Assembly (NCBI GenBank): GCA_021820965.1
Contig: JAKACZ010000015.1
Span: 1 to 64,000, forward strand
From: Bacillota bacterium
GTDB lineage: Bacteria > Bacillota > Sulfobacillia > Sulfobacillales > Sulfobacillaceae
Length of the DNA stretch: 64,000 nt
Direction: 5' to 3'
The notes below the pieces were generated by a model that worked only from the letters and a program-made list of their open reading frames with translations, ran no database searches and had not been told where the DNA came from. This document shows, one piece after another, positions 37,020 to 45,576 of this stretch (its first letter is position 1; each line of letters begins with the position of its first letter). The position numbers were made by a program, and so were the translations under genes.

Positions 37020-38462
37020 CTACAGGTGGGCCGGCGCTAATTGGTCAACCAAGTTGTGCCACAGCGGATGGACGGCTAACGGCAAGGCTATCCCGCCGAC
37101 CAGCACGATCAATCCGAGCACCGCCGTCGGTAACACCAGTGCCGTGGGTTCGACGATAGCGGGAGCGGCAATTGGTTTACCCACCGGCCCGGGGGAAAAC
37201 AGCCACTGGGGGACCCGTCGGGCGATCGCGATGAAGATAATCACCATCAAGGCGGCCGCGACGGCAACAAATAGCCGGTCTTGCACTTGATGAAAGCCTC
37301 CCGCCAATACGAGCCATTCGCTCCAAAACGGGGCAAATGGCGGCAATCCGACAATGGCGGCGGATCCGAGCGCTAAAAGTGTTCCAGTCCATGGGGTTCG
37401 ATGCAAAATGGCTCGTGCCCCTTTGAGTTCGGATGTGTGATACAACAGGCGAACCGTTCCCGCATTATGAAATAACAGGGTTTTACTGGCGGCGTGGGTC
37501 CAGATATGCAAGGCTGCGCCGATCAGCGCGACTCCGCCAAAACCTATGCCCAGGCTTATGATGCCGATGTGTTCAATGCTTGAATACGCCCATAGTCGTT
37601 TAAGGTCGCTTTGAAATGCGAGAAAGCCGGCGGCAATCAAAAGCGAAAGCAGGCCGAGCAACACCAGGGCATCACGTAGATAGACTGGCGGAACGGCAAA
37701 AGATACCACGCGGAATAACCGGTAAATAATGACCAATGCGCCGGCCAACTTTAATCCGGACAAGAGTGCTGAAATGGGAGCGGGCGCTTCGCTATGCGCA
37801 TCCGGCAGCCAGGTGTGAAACGGTGCAAGCCCTGCCTTGGCTCCATAGCCGACCAAGGCCGTGTATGCCCCTATCAGAGCCCAATGCTGACCGGCGCGGG
37901 ATAAGGCATGATGAACTGGCAGTGGATGCCAGGCAAACAGGGGACTTCCCACCGCTGTTAGCGCCAGAATTGTCCCCATCAGGGCAAACATCGCACCCGT
38001 TTCCGTCACCATGACATACTTCCAGGCGGCCTCGACGGCAGCCGAGGTATTTGGCACCGCGGCCAGCACAACGCTGGAAAGAGTTGCCACCTCCATAGCA
38101 ATCCACAGCCATAACAAATTGGTCCACAGCGCCAGGGCTATAAGGGAGAAAAGGAACACAAACAATAAAACATAGTAGAACTTGATGCGGGAGTTGGCCC
38201 ACTGATGTTGCCGGGCTTCACGATTGATGTACGGGCCAGAGTACCATAATGCAAAGATGGAAAATACGGCAACCGTGACGAAATACCAGGAAGCCAAGGG
38301 GTCCGCTCCCTGCCACAAATGAGAGACCTGAGTTGCCAGCTCTGCGATTAAGAAGATGATGCCCGTCCGCCGCGTCCAGTCAAGGCCACGAATCGGAACC
38401 AGCCAACTTGCCGGAGCCAAAATCAGCATACTGGTTGGGATGGTCCATAGCGCTACCGTCAT
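37020..38462 (-). CDS. hyfF: Hydrogenase-4-like antiporter subunit HyfF (NuoM/N-like)
   Basis: A 480-residue proton-translocating subunit with about 13 or 14 helices. Key marks are LLWLWIAMEVATLSSVVLA with the channel Glu, YGAKAGLAPFHTWLPDAHSE with the conserved Lys, and FQSDLKRLWAYSSIEHIG. Length and the HTWLPDAHSEAP motif fit HyfF. ATG 38462 overlaps the hyfE stop (ATGA), indicating coupled translation; 31 bases separate its stop from hyfG. Confidence 0.88.
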   Translation of the reverse strand: MTVALWTIPTSMLILAPASWLVPIRGLDWTRRTGIIFLIAELATQVSHLWQGADPLASWYFVTVAVFSIFALWYSGPYINREARQHQWANSRIKFYYVLLFVFLFSLIALALWTNLLWLWIAMEVATLSSVVLAAVPNTSAAVEAAWKYVMVTETGAMFALMGTILALTAVGSPLFAWHPLPVHHALSRAGQHWALIGAYTALVGYGAKAGLAPFHTWLPDAHSEAPAPISALLSGLKLAGALVIIYRLFRVVSFAVPPVYLRDALVLLGLLSLLIAAGFLAFQSDLKRLWAYSSIEHIGIISLGIGFGGVALIGAALHIWTHAASKTLLFHNAGTVRLLYHTSELKGARAILHRTPWTGTLLALGSAAIVGLPPFAPFWSEWLVLAGGFHQVQDRLFVAVAAALMVIIFIAIARRVPQWLFSPGPVGKPIAAPAIVEPTALVLPTAVLGLIVLVGGIALPLAVHPLWHNLVDQLAPAHL

Positions 38463-39088
38463 CCGATAAGTTCCTCCAATTCGCGCACGTCCAGCGAATT
38501 TTTGAGCGCTTGGATTTGCCGAGCGACGAAAGCCAAAACAACAGCGAGTGCCAGACTAATCCCAATCAGTCCCAAATCGGTGAGTTCCGGAAGTGTTGGA
38601 GCAAAAACCAGTACGCCAGCATCCACTATGGTATCAAGACTTAATAGCGCCCAGAGCATGCTCCATGCCTCGTAGCGTGACGAGAGGTGAACGAAGGAGA
38701 CAAACATCGAGGCGAAAATCATGCCGGCAACAACGGGTCGGGGAAGACCAAGCTCGCCCACCAAAAGTCCGCCGATGGTGCAAAACAGAGCGTAGATAAG
38801 CAACGCGCCCATGCCCATTGGGGCTTTTGCGCTGTAATGAGTGTTTGGCGATGTAATACCGTGGTTAACGATTCGCGGTATGGCAATAACACGAATAAGT
38901 ACCGTCAGGCCCACAGTCACCCATAAAATGGGGAGGTGGCCAGAGATGGCCATCACCGCACCCAGACCAGCTTCCGCTATCGCTTGGATTCGGTAGAAAG
39001 TGGTAACGGTCCCGGGTGCCTTGACAATCATCATTCCAACCGTTGCGAGCCATAACACTGCCGTAGACGCGCCTGCCCAGGTTAGCAT
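38459..39088 (-). CDS. hyfE: Hydrogenase-4-like membrane subunit HyfE
   Basis: A 209-residue membrane protein with about six or seven helices. The HyfE/NuoK-like pattern shows in GLTVLIRVIAIPRIVNHGI and later LGLIGISLALAVVLAFV, ending in a short charged tail. It anchors the antiporter modules. AAAGGAGG is seven bases ahead of ATG 39088; an in-frame ATG at 39130 is rejected because it overlaps the hyfC stop and lacks a site. Confidence 0.83.
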   Translation of the reverse strand: MLTWAGASTAVLWLATVGMMIVKAPGTVTTFYRIQAIAEAGLGAVMAISGHLPILWVTVGLTVLIRVIAIPRIVNHGITSPNTHYSAKAPMGMGALLIYALFCTIGGLLVGELGLPRPVVAGMIFASMFVSFVHLSSRYEAWSMLWALLSLDTIVDAGVLVFAPTLPELTDLGLIGISLALAVVLAFVARQIQALKNSLDVRELEELIG

Positions 39089-39129
39089 CCGAGAACCTCC
39101 TTTGTTGTTTTTGTTAGGTAGCTGCACCA

Positions 39130-40068
39130 TCAGAGATTTGCCGCAAACCCTCCCAGCGCAGCGAGAACAATGGCCGCCAATAGGAAATCGACGTTACGCA
39201 ATAGACGAAGCTTGGCAAATCCAGCTTCGATGCTAACTATCACCAATCCTAAAATGGTGATTTTGAGCATTACTATAAGCGTGGCCACTAAAAGCGAACT
39301 CCATGCAGCAGTAGAGGCCAGCCCCCACGGCGTAGCCAAGACGTTACATAAAATGATGCTAAGAACCACAAACTTCATCCATCCGCCCCACTCATATAGG
39401 GCTAAATCCGGGCCGCTTGACTCGAACGTACGACCGGGATCAATCATCGCCAGTTCTTGCGACGTCGACGGATTGTCGACCGGAATGCGGCCGGCCTCCG
39501 CTAAAATTAAAAGAAACCATCCGACCACCAGGAGGATATGCGCTGGTGAAAAAAACCATCGGGAGGACGCCAACGTCTGGTTAACCACAAACGGAATCGT
39601 CGCGCTGGCAGCCGATGCCGCGGTAAAGACCAGCAGCATGGACAACGGCTCAGCAAAAATGGCGATGAGGCGCATGCGGCTCGTCCCCAATACGGGGTAA
39701 ACACTGGCACTATCCAGAGCGACAAACAGGAGAGTCAATCCTCCAGCGGCCAAAATCATGCCACCGCCCAACATGTCGCCCATCCATGCAAATGGAAGCG
39801 GAAAGCTGGTCACGACCGGAATGAGCATGGCTACCAAAAGGGGCGCAATAAAATAGGTGATAGGAGCCCATTCAGAAATCCAACTAGAGTTATTGCTGCG
39901 CACCGTTTCTTTGTGAAACCACTTCCACAAATCGCGGTATGGCTGCCAGATCGGTGGGCCATGGCGGCTTGCTAACCGTGCACGATAGCGCTCCAAAATT
40001 CCCCGCAATAGAGGGGAAAAAACCAGAACGAACATAACTGCTAATGCCTGAGCCAAATAAAGACTCAT
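39130..40068 (-). CDS. hyfC: Hydrogenase-4-like membrane subunit HyfC (NuoH-like)
   Basis: A 312-residue protein of the NuoH/HycD family with about eight helices. Signatures are RHGPPIWQPYRDLWKWFHKE, the acidic loop LAEAGRIPVDNPSTSQELAM and the KLRLLRNVDF end, which line the quinone- or proton-coupling interface. GGGAGG precedes ATG 40068. It is the first gene of the operon, 160 bases downstream of an apparent extended -10 promoter. Confidence 0.88.
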   Translation of the reverse strand: MSLYLAQALAVMFVLVFSPLLRGILERYRARLASRHGPPIWQPYRDLWKWFHKETVRSNNSSWISEWAPITYFIAPLLVAMLIPVVTSFPLPFAWMGDMLGGGMILAAGGLTLLFVALDSASVYPVLGTSRMRLIAIFAEPLSMLLVFTAASAASATIPFVVNQTLASSRWFFSPAHILLVVGWFLLILAEAGRIPVDNPSTSQELAMIDPGRTFESSGPDLALYEWGGWMKFVVLSIILCNVLATPWGLASTAAWSSLLVATLIVMLKITILGLVIVSIEAGFAKLRLLRNVDFLLAAIVLAALGGFAANL

Positions 40069-40227
40069 GCTAACCCTCCCAATGCACATAGCATGCCAAA
40101 AAACACCGGTCGACCATGCTTGACTGATGTCAAGGAGTCATTAACCCGGTGCGGGTGGTTTCGGATATCTAAATCCGCGGCGGATTCCATCGCCGTAGCT
40201 TGGATAAGCTGAAAGAATACAAAAGCC

Positions 40228-40255
40228 ATTATAGCATAACGTCACGAGTCGACAA
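40228..40255 (-). promoter_or_regulatory. Promoter of the hyf-like operon
   Basis: On the minus strand TTGTCG (40255-40250), 16 bases, TATAAT (40233-40228), with TGC immediately before the -10 (extended -10). It lies about 160 bases ahead of hyfC, leaving a long leader in which I see no attenuator. Confidence 0.6.
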
Positions 40256-40548
40256 CGCTTTTTCCTCTGTATCTGCTTTTTCTCGGTTATGCCTATCGTG
40301 CTGGCGCTGACGGGCTGAACCGGTAGCGGCGGTCGGCCACGTGAACCGGGGCAGCGCGCCAGAACTCTTTCGCTTAATATGCTAGGTGGGAACATGGCGT
40401 CGTCTGTGATGAGTTAGCTGGCGATCCCAGGACCCGAGCGGCGGGTTATTTTGTACGCCAGCCTGGAGGTGGGGGTCTCGTCAACATTTCAAAAACTTCT
40501 GGTATGGAAGATGATACTAAGCCGTCAGATCTTTAAGGAGGTGGTGTT

Positions 40549-41013
40549 ACGAAGGGACGGGGCATCAAGACCCTTATTATCGCCGCGGTCGTGGCCTCGG
40601 ATCAATGGAGCAGCGCCTGGGCGCGCGCAGCGTTGGCTCATGGGCCCACCAGAGTCTTTATAGGCGGCGCCGTGCAACTGCGCCTGTTGTTTAACCGCGG
40701 AGCCATGTTAGGGTTGGGCTCCGAACATGCTGCCTGGGTCTTGGCGGCGGGTATTGTTGGCACGCTGCTTCTCGGCTTTTTCTCGTTGCGGCGCCGGCAG
40801 GGTGGGCTGGCATTGGCGCTGATGACAGGCGGCGCACTGGGAAACGTCATAACCCGACTACGATTCCACCAGGTTACCGATTTTATTTATATCCCGCCGT
40901 ATCCTGCCATCTTTAATCTCGCGGACGTTGCGCTACGGGTTGGAGTTTTGTGGTTTATCATTGCCCTCTTGGTGCACGACCGGAGTGCAGCGAGACCGAA
41001 AGCAGGATATTAG
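40549..41013 (+). CDS. lspA: Lipoprotein signal peptidase (LspA) with apparent ACG start
   Basis: A four-helix aspartyl protease that removes lipoprotein signal peptides. The catalytic Asp residues are in HQVTDFIYIP and FNLADVAL, and the substrate-binding region NRGAMLGLGS is present. The usually invariant GNxIDR reads GNVITR, a change at a non-catalytic position. Homology begins upstream of the first in-frame GTG (40591), within helix 1 (TLIIAAVVASDQW). Between an in-frame TAA at 40534 and that GTG there is no ATG, GTG or TTG. AAGGAGG (40535-40541) stands seven bases before ACG 40549, which would give a complete 154-residue protein. If ACG is not used, GTG 40591 would give 140 residues lacking most of helix 1. 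Its stop overlaps that of the convergent monooxygenase. Confidence 0.82.
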   Translation, partial: TKGRGIKTLIIAAVVASDQWSSAWARAALAHGPTRVFIGGAVQLRLLFNRGAMLGLGSEHAAWVLAAGIVGTLLLGFFSLRRRQGGLALALMTGGALGNVITRLRFHQVTDFIYIPPYPAIFNLADVALRVGVLWFIIALLVHDRSAARPKAGY

Positions 41014-42197
41014 CAAACGGGTTCCCCCAAATCTGCTGGGGAACCGACGACTTCCCGCATGACGCCAACCACGGCCGACGCGGGGAAAGCCAGCAGCATG
41101 CCTTGTTTAATCGCTACCCCTAATGGAAAGCGACGGTGGATGATCCGACCCAGCTGGCGCGACCGGCGGCCCACACCTAAGGCCGGTCCCAGCCGCTGGC
41201 GGCGGTATGACGAGAGTGCCGCGCCAACCTCTCGCGATGTCGCTAGCTCGCGGGCTAAGACCCATCCGTCGGCAATACTCTGGCAGGCGCCTTGGCCGGT
41301 GTTAGGGGTCATCAGGTGGGCCGCGTCGCCAATCAGCGTCGCCGGAAACGGGCGATCGGAAAACGGCTCAAGGCGATCAAAAATGGGATGGATTAGGAGT
41401 TCATCGTCGGGCGTATCTTCTACAAACCGTTTCACCGGGTCAAACCACCCGTGCACATGCCGAAGAAAGTGTTCGCGTTGGGGAGGATGGTTTGGATCAG
41501 GCCAGGGGATGGTCGCAAACCAGTAGACGCGGTCTGGGCCCAATGGACTGTAGCCAAATTCCCCGGCGCCTCCCCAAACTTGCACCACCGTGTCTTGGTG
41601 CGAGTTCGGTAGCGTGTGTGATACGATTCCGCGCAGGGCAAAGAATCCCTGATATTTTGGGGGTGGTAGGTGCCATAACGCCTGCCGCACAATAGAATGA
41701 ATCCCGTCAGCGCCGACTAACACGCCGTGGTGGCGTGAAAGGCGGTTTTGACTCTCAACAATGAAGGCGTCGTGGTCCCAGCGCAGCCCCGTGACGGGAG
41801 AGTTGAGGCAGAGAGTGCCGTGAGGAAGTGCATTCATCAACGTGTCCAGGATGTGAGCGCGAGGCACCGCCCACGCTGCCTCGTCCCAGCCATGGCCGAT
41901 GTCAGACAATGCCAACGACTTAAGCTCACGCCCACGAGGATTGACAAAAAGATATCGATCGATACGCGACCCCGGCCGACAAATCTTATCTGCCAGTCCC
42001 AGACGCCGAAACACCCACATAGCGTTGGGTGCCATGGCCAGCGCGGCGCCACCTCTATATACGTCATCGCCCCGCGCTTCCAATATAGATGCTCTGGCAC
42101 CGCGTTGGGCCAAAGCCGCCGCGAATGTGAGGCCCGCAATCCCACCTCCGATTATCGTGACTGATACGATACCATCCACCTCGCTTACCTTTTCCAT
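41010..42197 (-). CDS. FAD-dependent monooxygenase (salicylate hydroxylase-like)
   Basis: A 395-residue class A flavoprotein monooxygenase. The Rossmann motif VTIIGGGIAGLTFAAAL is at the N-terminus, the DG motif GVLVGADGIHSIVR in the middle, and the GD motif LIGDAAHLMTPNTGQGACQS near residue 290. Such enzymes hydroxylate aromatic substrates with NAD(P)H and O2. No ring-cleavage or aromatic-pathway gene is nearby, so the substrate is unknown. It is divergent from the thioredoxin-like gene across 57 bases with an imperfect palindrome. Confidence 0.87.
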   Translation of the reverse strand: MEKVSEVDGIVSVTIIGGGIAGLTFAAALAQRGARASILEARGDDVYRGGAALAMAPNAMWVFRRLGLADKICRPGSRIDRYLFVNPRGRELKSLALSDIGHGWDEAAWAVPRAHILDTLMNALPHGTLCLNSPVTGLRWDHDAFIVESQNRLSRHHGVLVGADGIHSIVRQALWHLPPPKYQGFFALRGIVSHTLPNSHQDTVVQVWGGAGEFGYSPLGPDRVYWFATIPWPDPNHPPQREHFLRHVHGWFDPVKRFVEDTPDDELLIHPIFDRLEPFSDRPFPATLIGDAAHLMTPNTGQGACQSIADGWVLARELATSREVGAALSSYRRQRLGPALGVGRRSRQLGRIIHRRFPLGVAIKQGMLLAFPASAVVGVMREVVGSPADLGEPVC

Positions 42198-42202
42198 TAT
42201 GC

Positions 42203-42240
42203 TACACTACATCCAGTATCATGCCGAGCATAGTGGTGTA
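42203..42240. promoter_or_regulatory. Imperfect inverted repeat in the divergent monooxygenase/thioredoxin region
   Basis: TACACTAC (42203-42210) and GTGGTGTA (42233-42240) are reverse complements with one mismatch, 22 bases apart, in a 57-base divergent spacer. It could be an operator; no regulator gene is adjacent. Confidence 0.25.
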
Positions 42241-42254
42241 AAGGATGGCGAACG

Positions 42255-42956
42255 GTGGCAAAAGGATCCGGAAAGTCGGCGCGGCGGAATTCGACACGCC
42301 GGCATCAAGGCGCCGGTTGGTGGTGGTGGCTGATTGTTGGCATTCTGGCCGTGGGCGTGCTCTATGTAGGGTATCGCGGATCGGGCACGCACAACGGAAC
42401 GAAGAACAGCTTCAGCGGCCAAAAGATGGTGCCGCTCCACGAACCCAAGCGTCCCGCGCACGGTTTCCCCTGGAAGTACCAGGCCTATGCACTCAGCAGT
42501 GGAAAGCCGGCTCACTTGGTGCGCGGATCGAAAATCACGGTGGTTATGCTAATGGCCTCGTGGTGCATGTACTGCGCATATGTGGACCGCTACGTATGGC
42601 CAGCCGTTCTGCACACGCCGGGACTGCAGTTGAATATTGTGGATGTCTCCACCAACGGCGGAATCGGTGATCCGGGTCCCAAACAGCCACCGTTTACCGG
42701 ACACGACAATAAAATGGGTACCATAGGGGCGGGCGGCATGTTAGATGTGATGAAAACCTACGTGCGGCAGTTTCAGCTCACCCAACCCAACGTCCACGTG
42801 TTGGTGGATCCCCAGGGTCTCTCTTATTGGAGCGTACAAACCTATCCGACTCTCCTGTTCTTGAATTCAAAGGGTCAATTGGTGAAGCGGGTGAACCGAG
42901 CGATGACCATCCCTCAGGCCAAAAGCGTCATTCAGCAGGTGTTGCGCCAGGGTTGA
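42255..42956 (+). CDS. Membrane-anchored thioredoxin-like protein
   Basis: A 233-residue protein with a basic N-terminus (AKGSGKSARRNSTRRH), one helix (about 21-40, WWWWLIVGILAVGVLYVGY) and an outward thioredoxin-fold domain. The redox motif is ASWCMYCAYV (Cys104, Cys107), and the cis-Pro loop is TYPTLLFLNSKGQ near residue 200. A glycine-rich insertion lies between them. It would act as an extracytoplasmic thiol oxidoreductase, perhaps in cytochrome c maturation or disulfide exchange. GTG 42255 follows AAAGGATGG. Confidence 0.82.
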   Translation: MAKGSGKSARRNSTRRHQGAGWWWWLIVGILAVGVLYVGYRGSGTHNGTKNSFSGQKMVPLHEPKRPAHGFPWKYQAYALSSGKPAHLVRGSKITVVMLMASWCMYCAYVDRYVWPAVLHTPGLQLNIVDVSTNGGIGDPGPKQPPFTGHDNKMGTIGAGGMLDVMKTYVRQFQLTQPNVHVLVDPQGLSYWSVQTYPTLLFLNSKGQLVKRVNRAMTIPQAKSVIQQVLRQG

Positions 42957-43545
42957 TATCACGAAGCGGGTATTGCGGCCAGATTTGCATCACGCCCTGT
43001 AGCCATGCAAGCTTTCTGGTTTTCTCCCTTGGAACAAACCGAGATCCTGCCCCGAAAGCAAACCCTCACACAGCATGGCTCCCGGCATAACGCCACCTGC
43101 CCTAAAAGGTCACGCCCGGAACAACTGAGTCGCGACCGAAGAAGGTCGGGATCCCAGCAACCGCTGAACGTGGGCTTTCATGTAAAGGCTGGTGACCCTA
43201 ATATAGCTACCGGGACACTTCTTGCCTATTCATCCACGCAAGTCGCCCGCGCCGCGGTGATGCTGACTGCAAGTCGCTATCGGTGCGGACGCACCAGCAA
43301 GTTTGCACGCCGGTTATTGTAGAACGCGGCCAGTCTGCCGATGGTTCCCAGCGGGGGGACTGAACGGCCATGGCCGGCCCGCCGATTTTCTCCACAACGT
43401 CCCTCATTCGGGCGATCCTGGCACAAAAACGCCTCCAAACGACCTCGGCTGTATGACCGTCTGCCCGCTGTTTGACAGGGGCGGTTCTTGAACAATGTGA
43501 ATGGTACCTGATCATATGGCATGGTCACAAAGGAGCGTGAACGCT
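42957..43545. other. 589-base gap with a possible structured RNA
   Basis: No supported gene. It contains a closed multi-hairpin element at 43108-43197 (listed separately). TTGACA at 43472-43477 lies upstream of the DUF981 gene, but the -10 element is weak. Confidence 0.4.
43108..43197 (+). ncRNA. Candidate structured RNA element
   Basis: GGTCAC (43108-43113) pairs with GTGACC (43192-43197), extended by GCC with GGC across a two-base bulge. Inside are CGACC/GGTCG (43133-43137 with 43144-43148) and CAGC/GCTG (43155-43158 with 43163-43166), plus a weaker GCTTT/AAAG hairpin. A closed junction with three arms resembles a riboswitch aptamer, but it matches no class I can name and no gene follows within 340 bases. 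Confidence 0.25.
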
Positions 43546-44115
43546 ATGTTTGTTGATTATCTGGGTGTGATGTTGGTCAACTTGGGCGCTGGCCTGGCCC
43601 TTCTTGCCCACTATCTCTACGTAAAGCCAGCTAAAGCGCTGCGGAAAAGCTGGGCCGCTGGGTTCTACGCGGTGGGCTTATTGGGATTGGTGACATCGCT
43701 GCCTATGGTTCTTCAATGGCCCCTTCCGGGCGGTTATAACGTCGCCTATGGTGAACCCGGCCTGTACTTCGGTGTGCTATTTATCGCTGCCGGCCTCACT
43801 TTGACCTTCGAATGGGAGCCGCTCATCCCAGCCATTTACGGATTCTTTGGAGCCATTTACTCGATTGTCATTGGCATCCGCATTGAGGACTTGGGATTGA
43901 CGAAGGAACCGACCGTGGCGCTTTTGGGATTCGTTCTGACAGGTCTCGGGGGCATTTTGGTGCTACCGGCGATTCAGTGGCGTGACAATAAGGCACTGGC
44001 CACGATTACCGCAGCGATTCTCGGTGTGGCCGCCCTGATCTGGCTCTATACCGGCTACGCCGCCGGTTGGGGCCACATACTCGACTTTGCCAAGTGGATG
44101 CCACCGACGAAGTAA
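43546..44115 (+). CDS. DUF981-family membrane protein
   Basis: A 189-residue protein with six helices. The DUF981 hallmark PLPGGYNVAYGEPGLYFG follows the second helix, and VLPAIQWRDNK and a Tyr/Gly-rich last helix end the protein. DUF981 proteins occur in acidophilic archaea and bacteria; their function is unknown. ATG 43546 follows AAAGGAG by ten bases; an upstream in-frame ATG at 43501 has no site. A 48-bp tandem repeat begins 157 bases after its stop. Confidence 0.78.
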   Translation: MFVDYLGVMLVNLGAGLALLAHYLYVKPAKALRKSWAAGFYAVGLLGLVTSLPMVLQWPLPGGYNVAYGEPGLYFGVLFIAAGLTLTFEWEPLIPAIYGFFGAIYSIVIGIRIEDLGLTKEPTVALLGFVLTGLGGILVLPAIQWRDNKALATITAAILGVAALIWLYTGYAAGWGHILDFAKWMPPTK

Positions 44116-44272
44116 GTGTACTTTGGTCTCGTATGCTGTTCGGGGTTTTACAGATTGTTCTAAGCTGCGAGTTAGCACCGATGTGTAATTTCGGCGGGGA
44201 GATCTGGATCCGTTCCGCATTTCCGCAAAAACATGCGCTGGTCGGGAGCGGATGTCGGGTCCGCGCTTAGTG

Positions 44273-44424
44273 GACGACCGAGGGTAGGAGGAAGTCCCCA
44301 GTCTGGCCGCAATATCGGGGGACGACCGAGGGTAGGAGGAAGTCCCCAGTCTGGCCGCAATATCGGGGGACGACCGAGGGTAGGAGGAAGTCCCCAGTCT
44401 GGCCGCAATATCGGGGGACGACCG
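44273..44424. repeat. Perfect 48-bp tandem repeat, three copies plus a partial
   Basis: The unit starting GACGACCGAGGGTAGGAGG recurs at 44273, 44321 and 44369 without any change, and an eight-base fourth start is at 44417. There are no spacers, so it is not a CRISPR array. Each unit contains CCGA and TCGG bracketing it and the small palindrome CCAGTCTGG. It lies in the 393-base gap between two convergent genes. Because 48 is a multiple of three, a plus-strand frame (44233-44448) reads a 16-residue repeat, but it lacks a ribosome site. Confidence 0.9.
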
Positions 44425-44508
44425 GCCATTGGCTCTAAGAAGCCGTGATGCGATGAAGGCAGGGAAGGCGATCATTTGCGTCGCGGTGATCGGACCTAGA
44501 TAAGCCTA

Positions 44509-45576
44509 TCAGGACGGGGAGCGCGGCCACTGGGATTCCACGCGGCGGCGCTTTTCCATGGTATCCGGCTCGTCGCCGTAGCGAATCGCGTCATAGGTGG
44601 CGGGAACCGACTCAGCCAATCCGGACTGAGCGCGGAGTAGCCATTCGCGCAACGTTTCCGATTCGGCTCGCTCGGCACGCCGGCGCTTGGCTTGGCGGAG
44701 GCGATTATAGGCCAGCCTCCGTACCGGGGTGAGTGGACGGCGCGAGCTGGGGATGAGACTGATAAACTGCCCTTCCAAGGCTTCCCGAACGATTCCCGAC
44801 TCTTGAACCTCGTCCTCCACCGATGCGTCGTTTCGGGCCCAGTAGTGATAGGCGGCGTAGATTATGAGCGCCAACACGGCCAGTCCGAAGAGAACCAATA
44901 GGGCGGTAATGATCACGGGAGGATGGCTGGTGACGGCGTGGTTTGTCAGCCGCGCGCCGGGTGCGCTTGTACGGCGGAACGGATTGCGGCCGTGATAATG
45001 GAGGTGAACGTGCGAAAAGAGAGCTAAAACGGGGTAGGCCACCGCGGCAAAAATGGCGGCAATCACCGCCTGCCACGGCAATAGGTGGACTACCAGTCCC
45101 ACCACCGTGGCACCGACGGCGGCCATCACCGCCAGGATCAATGCTAAACGCATTCGGTCGAACTCCCTATCCGGACTAGATTCACCTGTGTTAATCAGCG
45201 CCAAAACCGCCATCAGGCCGATGGGCACAAAGATGAGGCCGGCCGAGGGGTGCACAAAGGCGGCCACTGCTGCGATGGGAAGACTTCCGAGAATTGCGCG
45301 GTCCGCGGATGGCCTTGGGCTTCGCGCCATGGAGAGCGCCGCCATCGCCATTACCACCTGAAGAATGACCGCCCAGGCTGCGCCCACAAAGAAGAGTTGG
45401 GCGGCAACCAAGAGCGCTTCAACGGTAAATCGCAGGGCGGGATGCATCCGTCGGGTAACGCCGGGGATTGCTGCCAAGGTCAAGAGCACCCACACTGGGC
45501 CAGGAAGCTTGGCTGCCCAGGCCAGGCTCATTAATGGCATCCAATATAGGCCCGTTAACAAGAGGCGGTTACGCAC
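44509..45576 (-). CDS. Membrane protein with DUF4129-like C-terminus
   Basis: A 355-residue protein with about eight helices in its first 190 residues, one further helix (about 230-250), and a cytosolic or extracellular tail. The tail pattern AYNRLRQAKRRRAERAESET, then LREWLLR and TYDAIRYGD, matches the DUF4129 layout found at the C-terminus of transglutaminase-like proteins, but the transglutaminase domain itself is missing. It is third in an operon with moxR and DUF58. GTG 45576 is the likely start, seven bases after GAGGAG and overlapping the DUF58 stop by eight bases. Function unknown. Confidence 0.72.
   Translation of the reverse strand: MRNRLLLTGLYWMPLMSLAWAAKLPGPVWVLLTLAAIPGVTRRMHPALRFTVEALLVAAQLFFVGAAWAVILQVVMAMAALSMARSPRPSADRAILGSLPIAAVAAFVHPSAGLIFVPIGLMAVLALINTGESSPDREFDRMRLALILAVMAAVGATVVGLVVHLLPWQAVIAAIFAAVAYPVLALFSHVHLHYHGRNPFRRTSAPGARLTNHAVTSHPPVIITALLVLFGLAVLALIIYAAYHYWARNDASVEDEVQESGIVREALEGQFISLIPSSRRPLTPVRRLAYNRLRQAKRRRAERAESETLREWLLRAQSGLAESVPATYDAIRYGDEPDTMEKRRRVESQWPRSPS

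Noticed and set aside
43108..43197. SAM-type riboswitch, because of a GCAACC stretch and a GGTCA...GTGACC closing stem
   Set aside because: The rest of the S-box or SAM-IV core is not recognisable, the GCAACC falls in a simple hairpin loop, and no methionine or SAM gene follows.
44273..44424. CRISPR array
   Set aside because: Copies are directly adjacent with no spacers, and no cas gene is present.
44233..44448. Open frame with 16-residue Arg/Gly repeats across the tandem repeat
   Set aside because: It is a by-product of a 48-bp unit being divisible by three; no ribosome site, no homologous domain, and the opposite strand is open as well.
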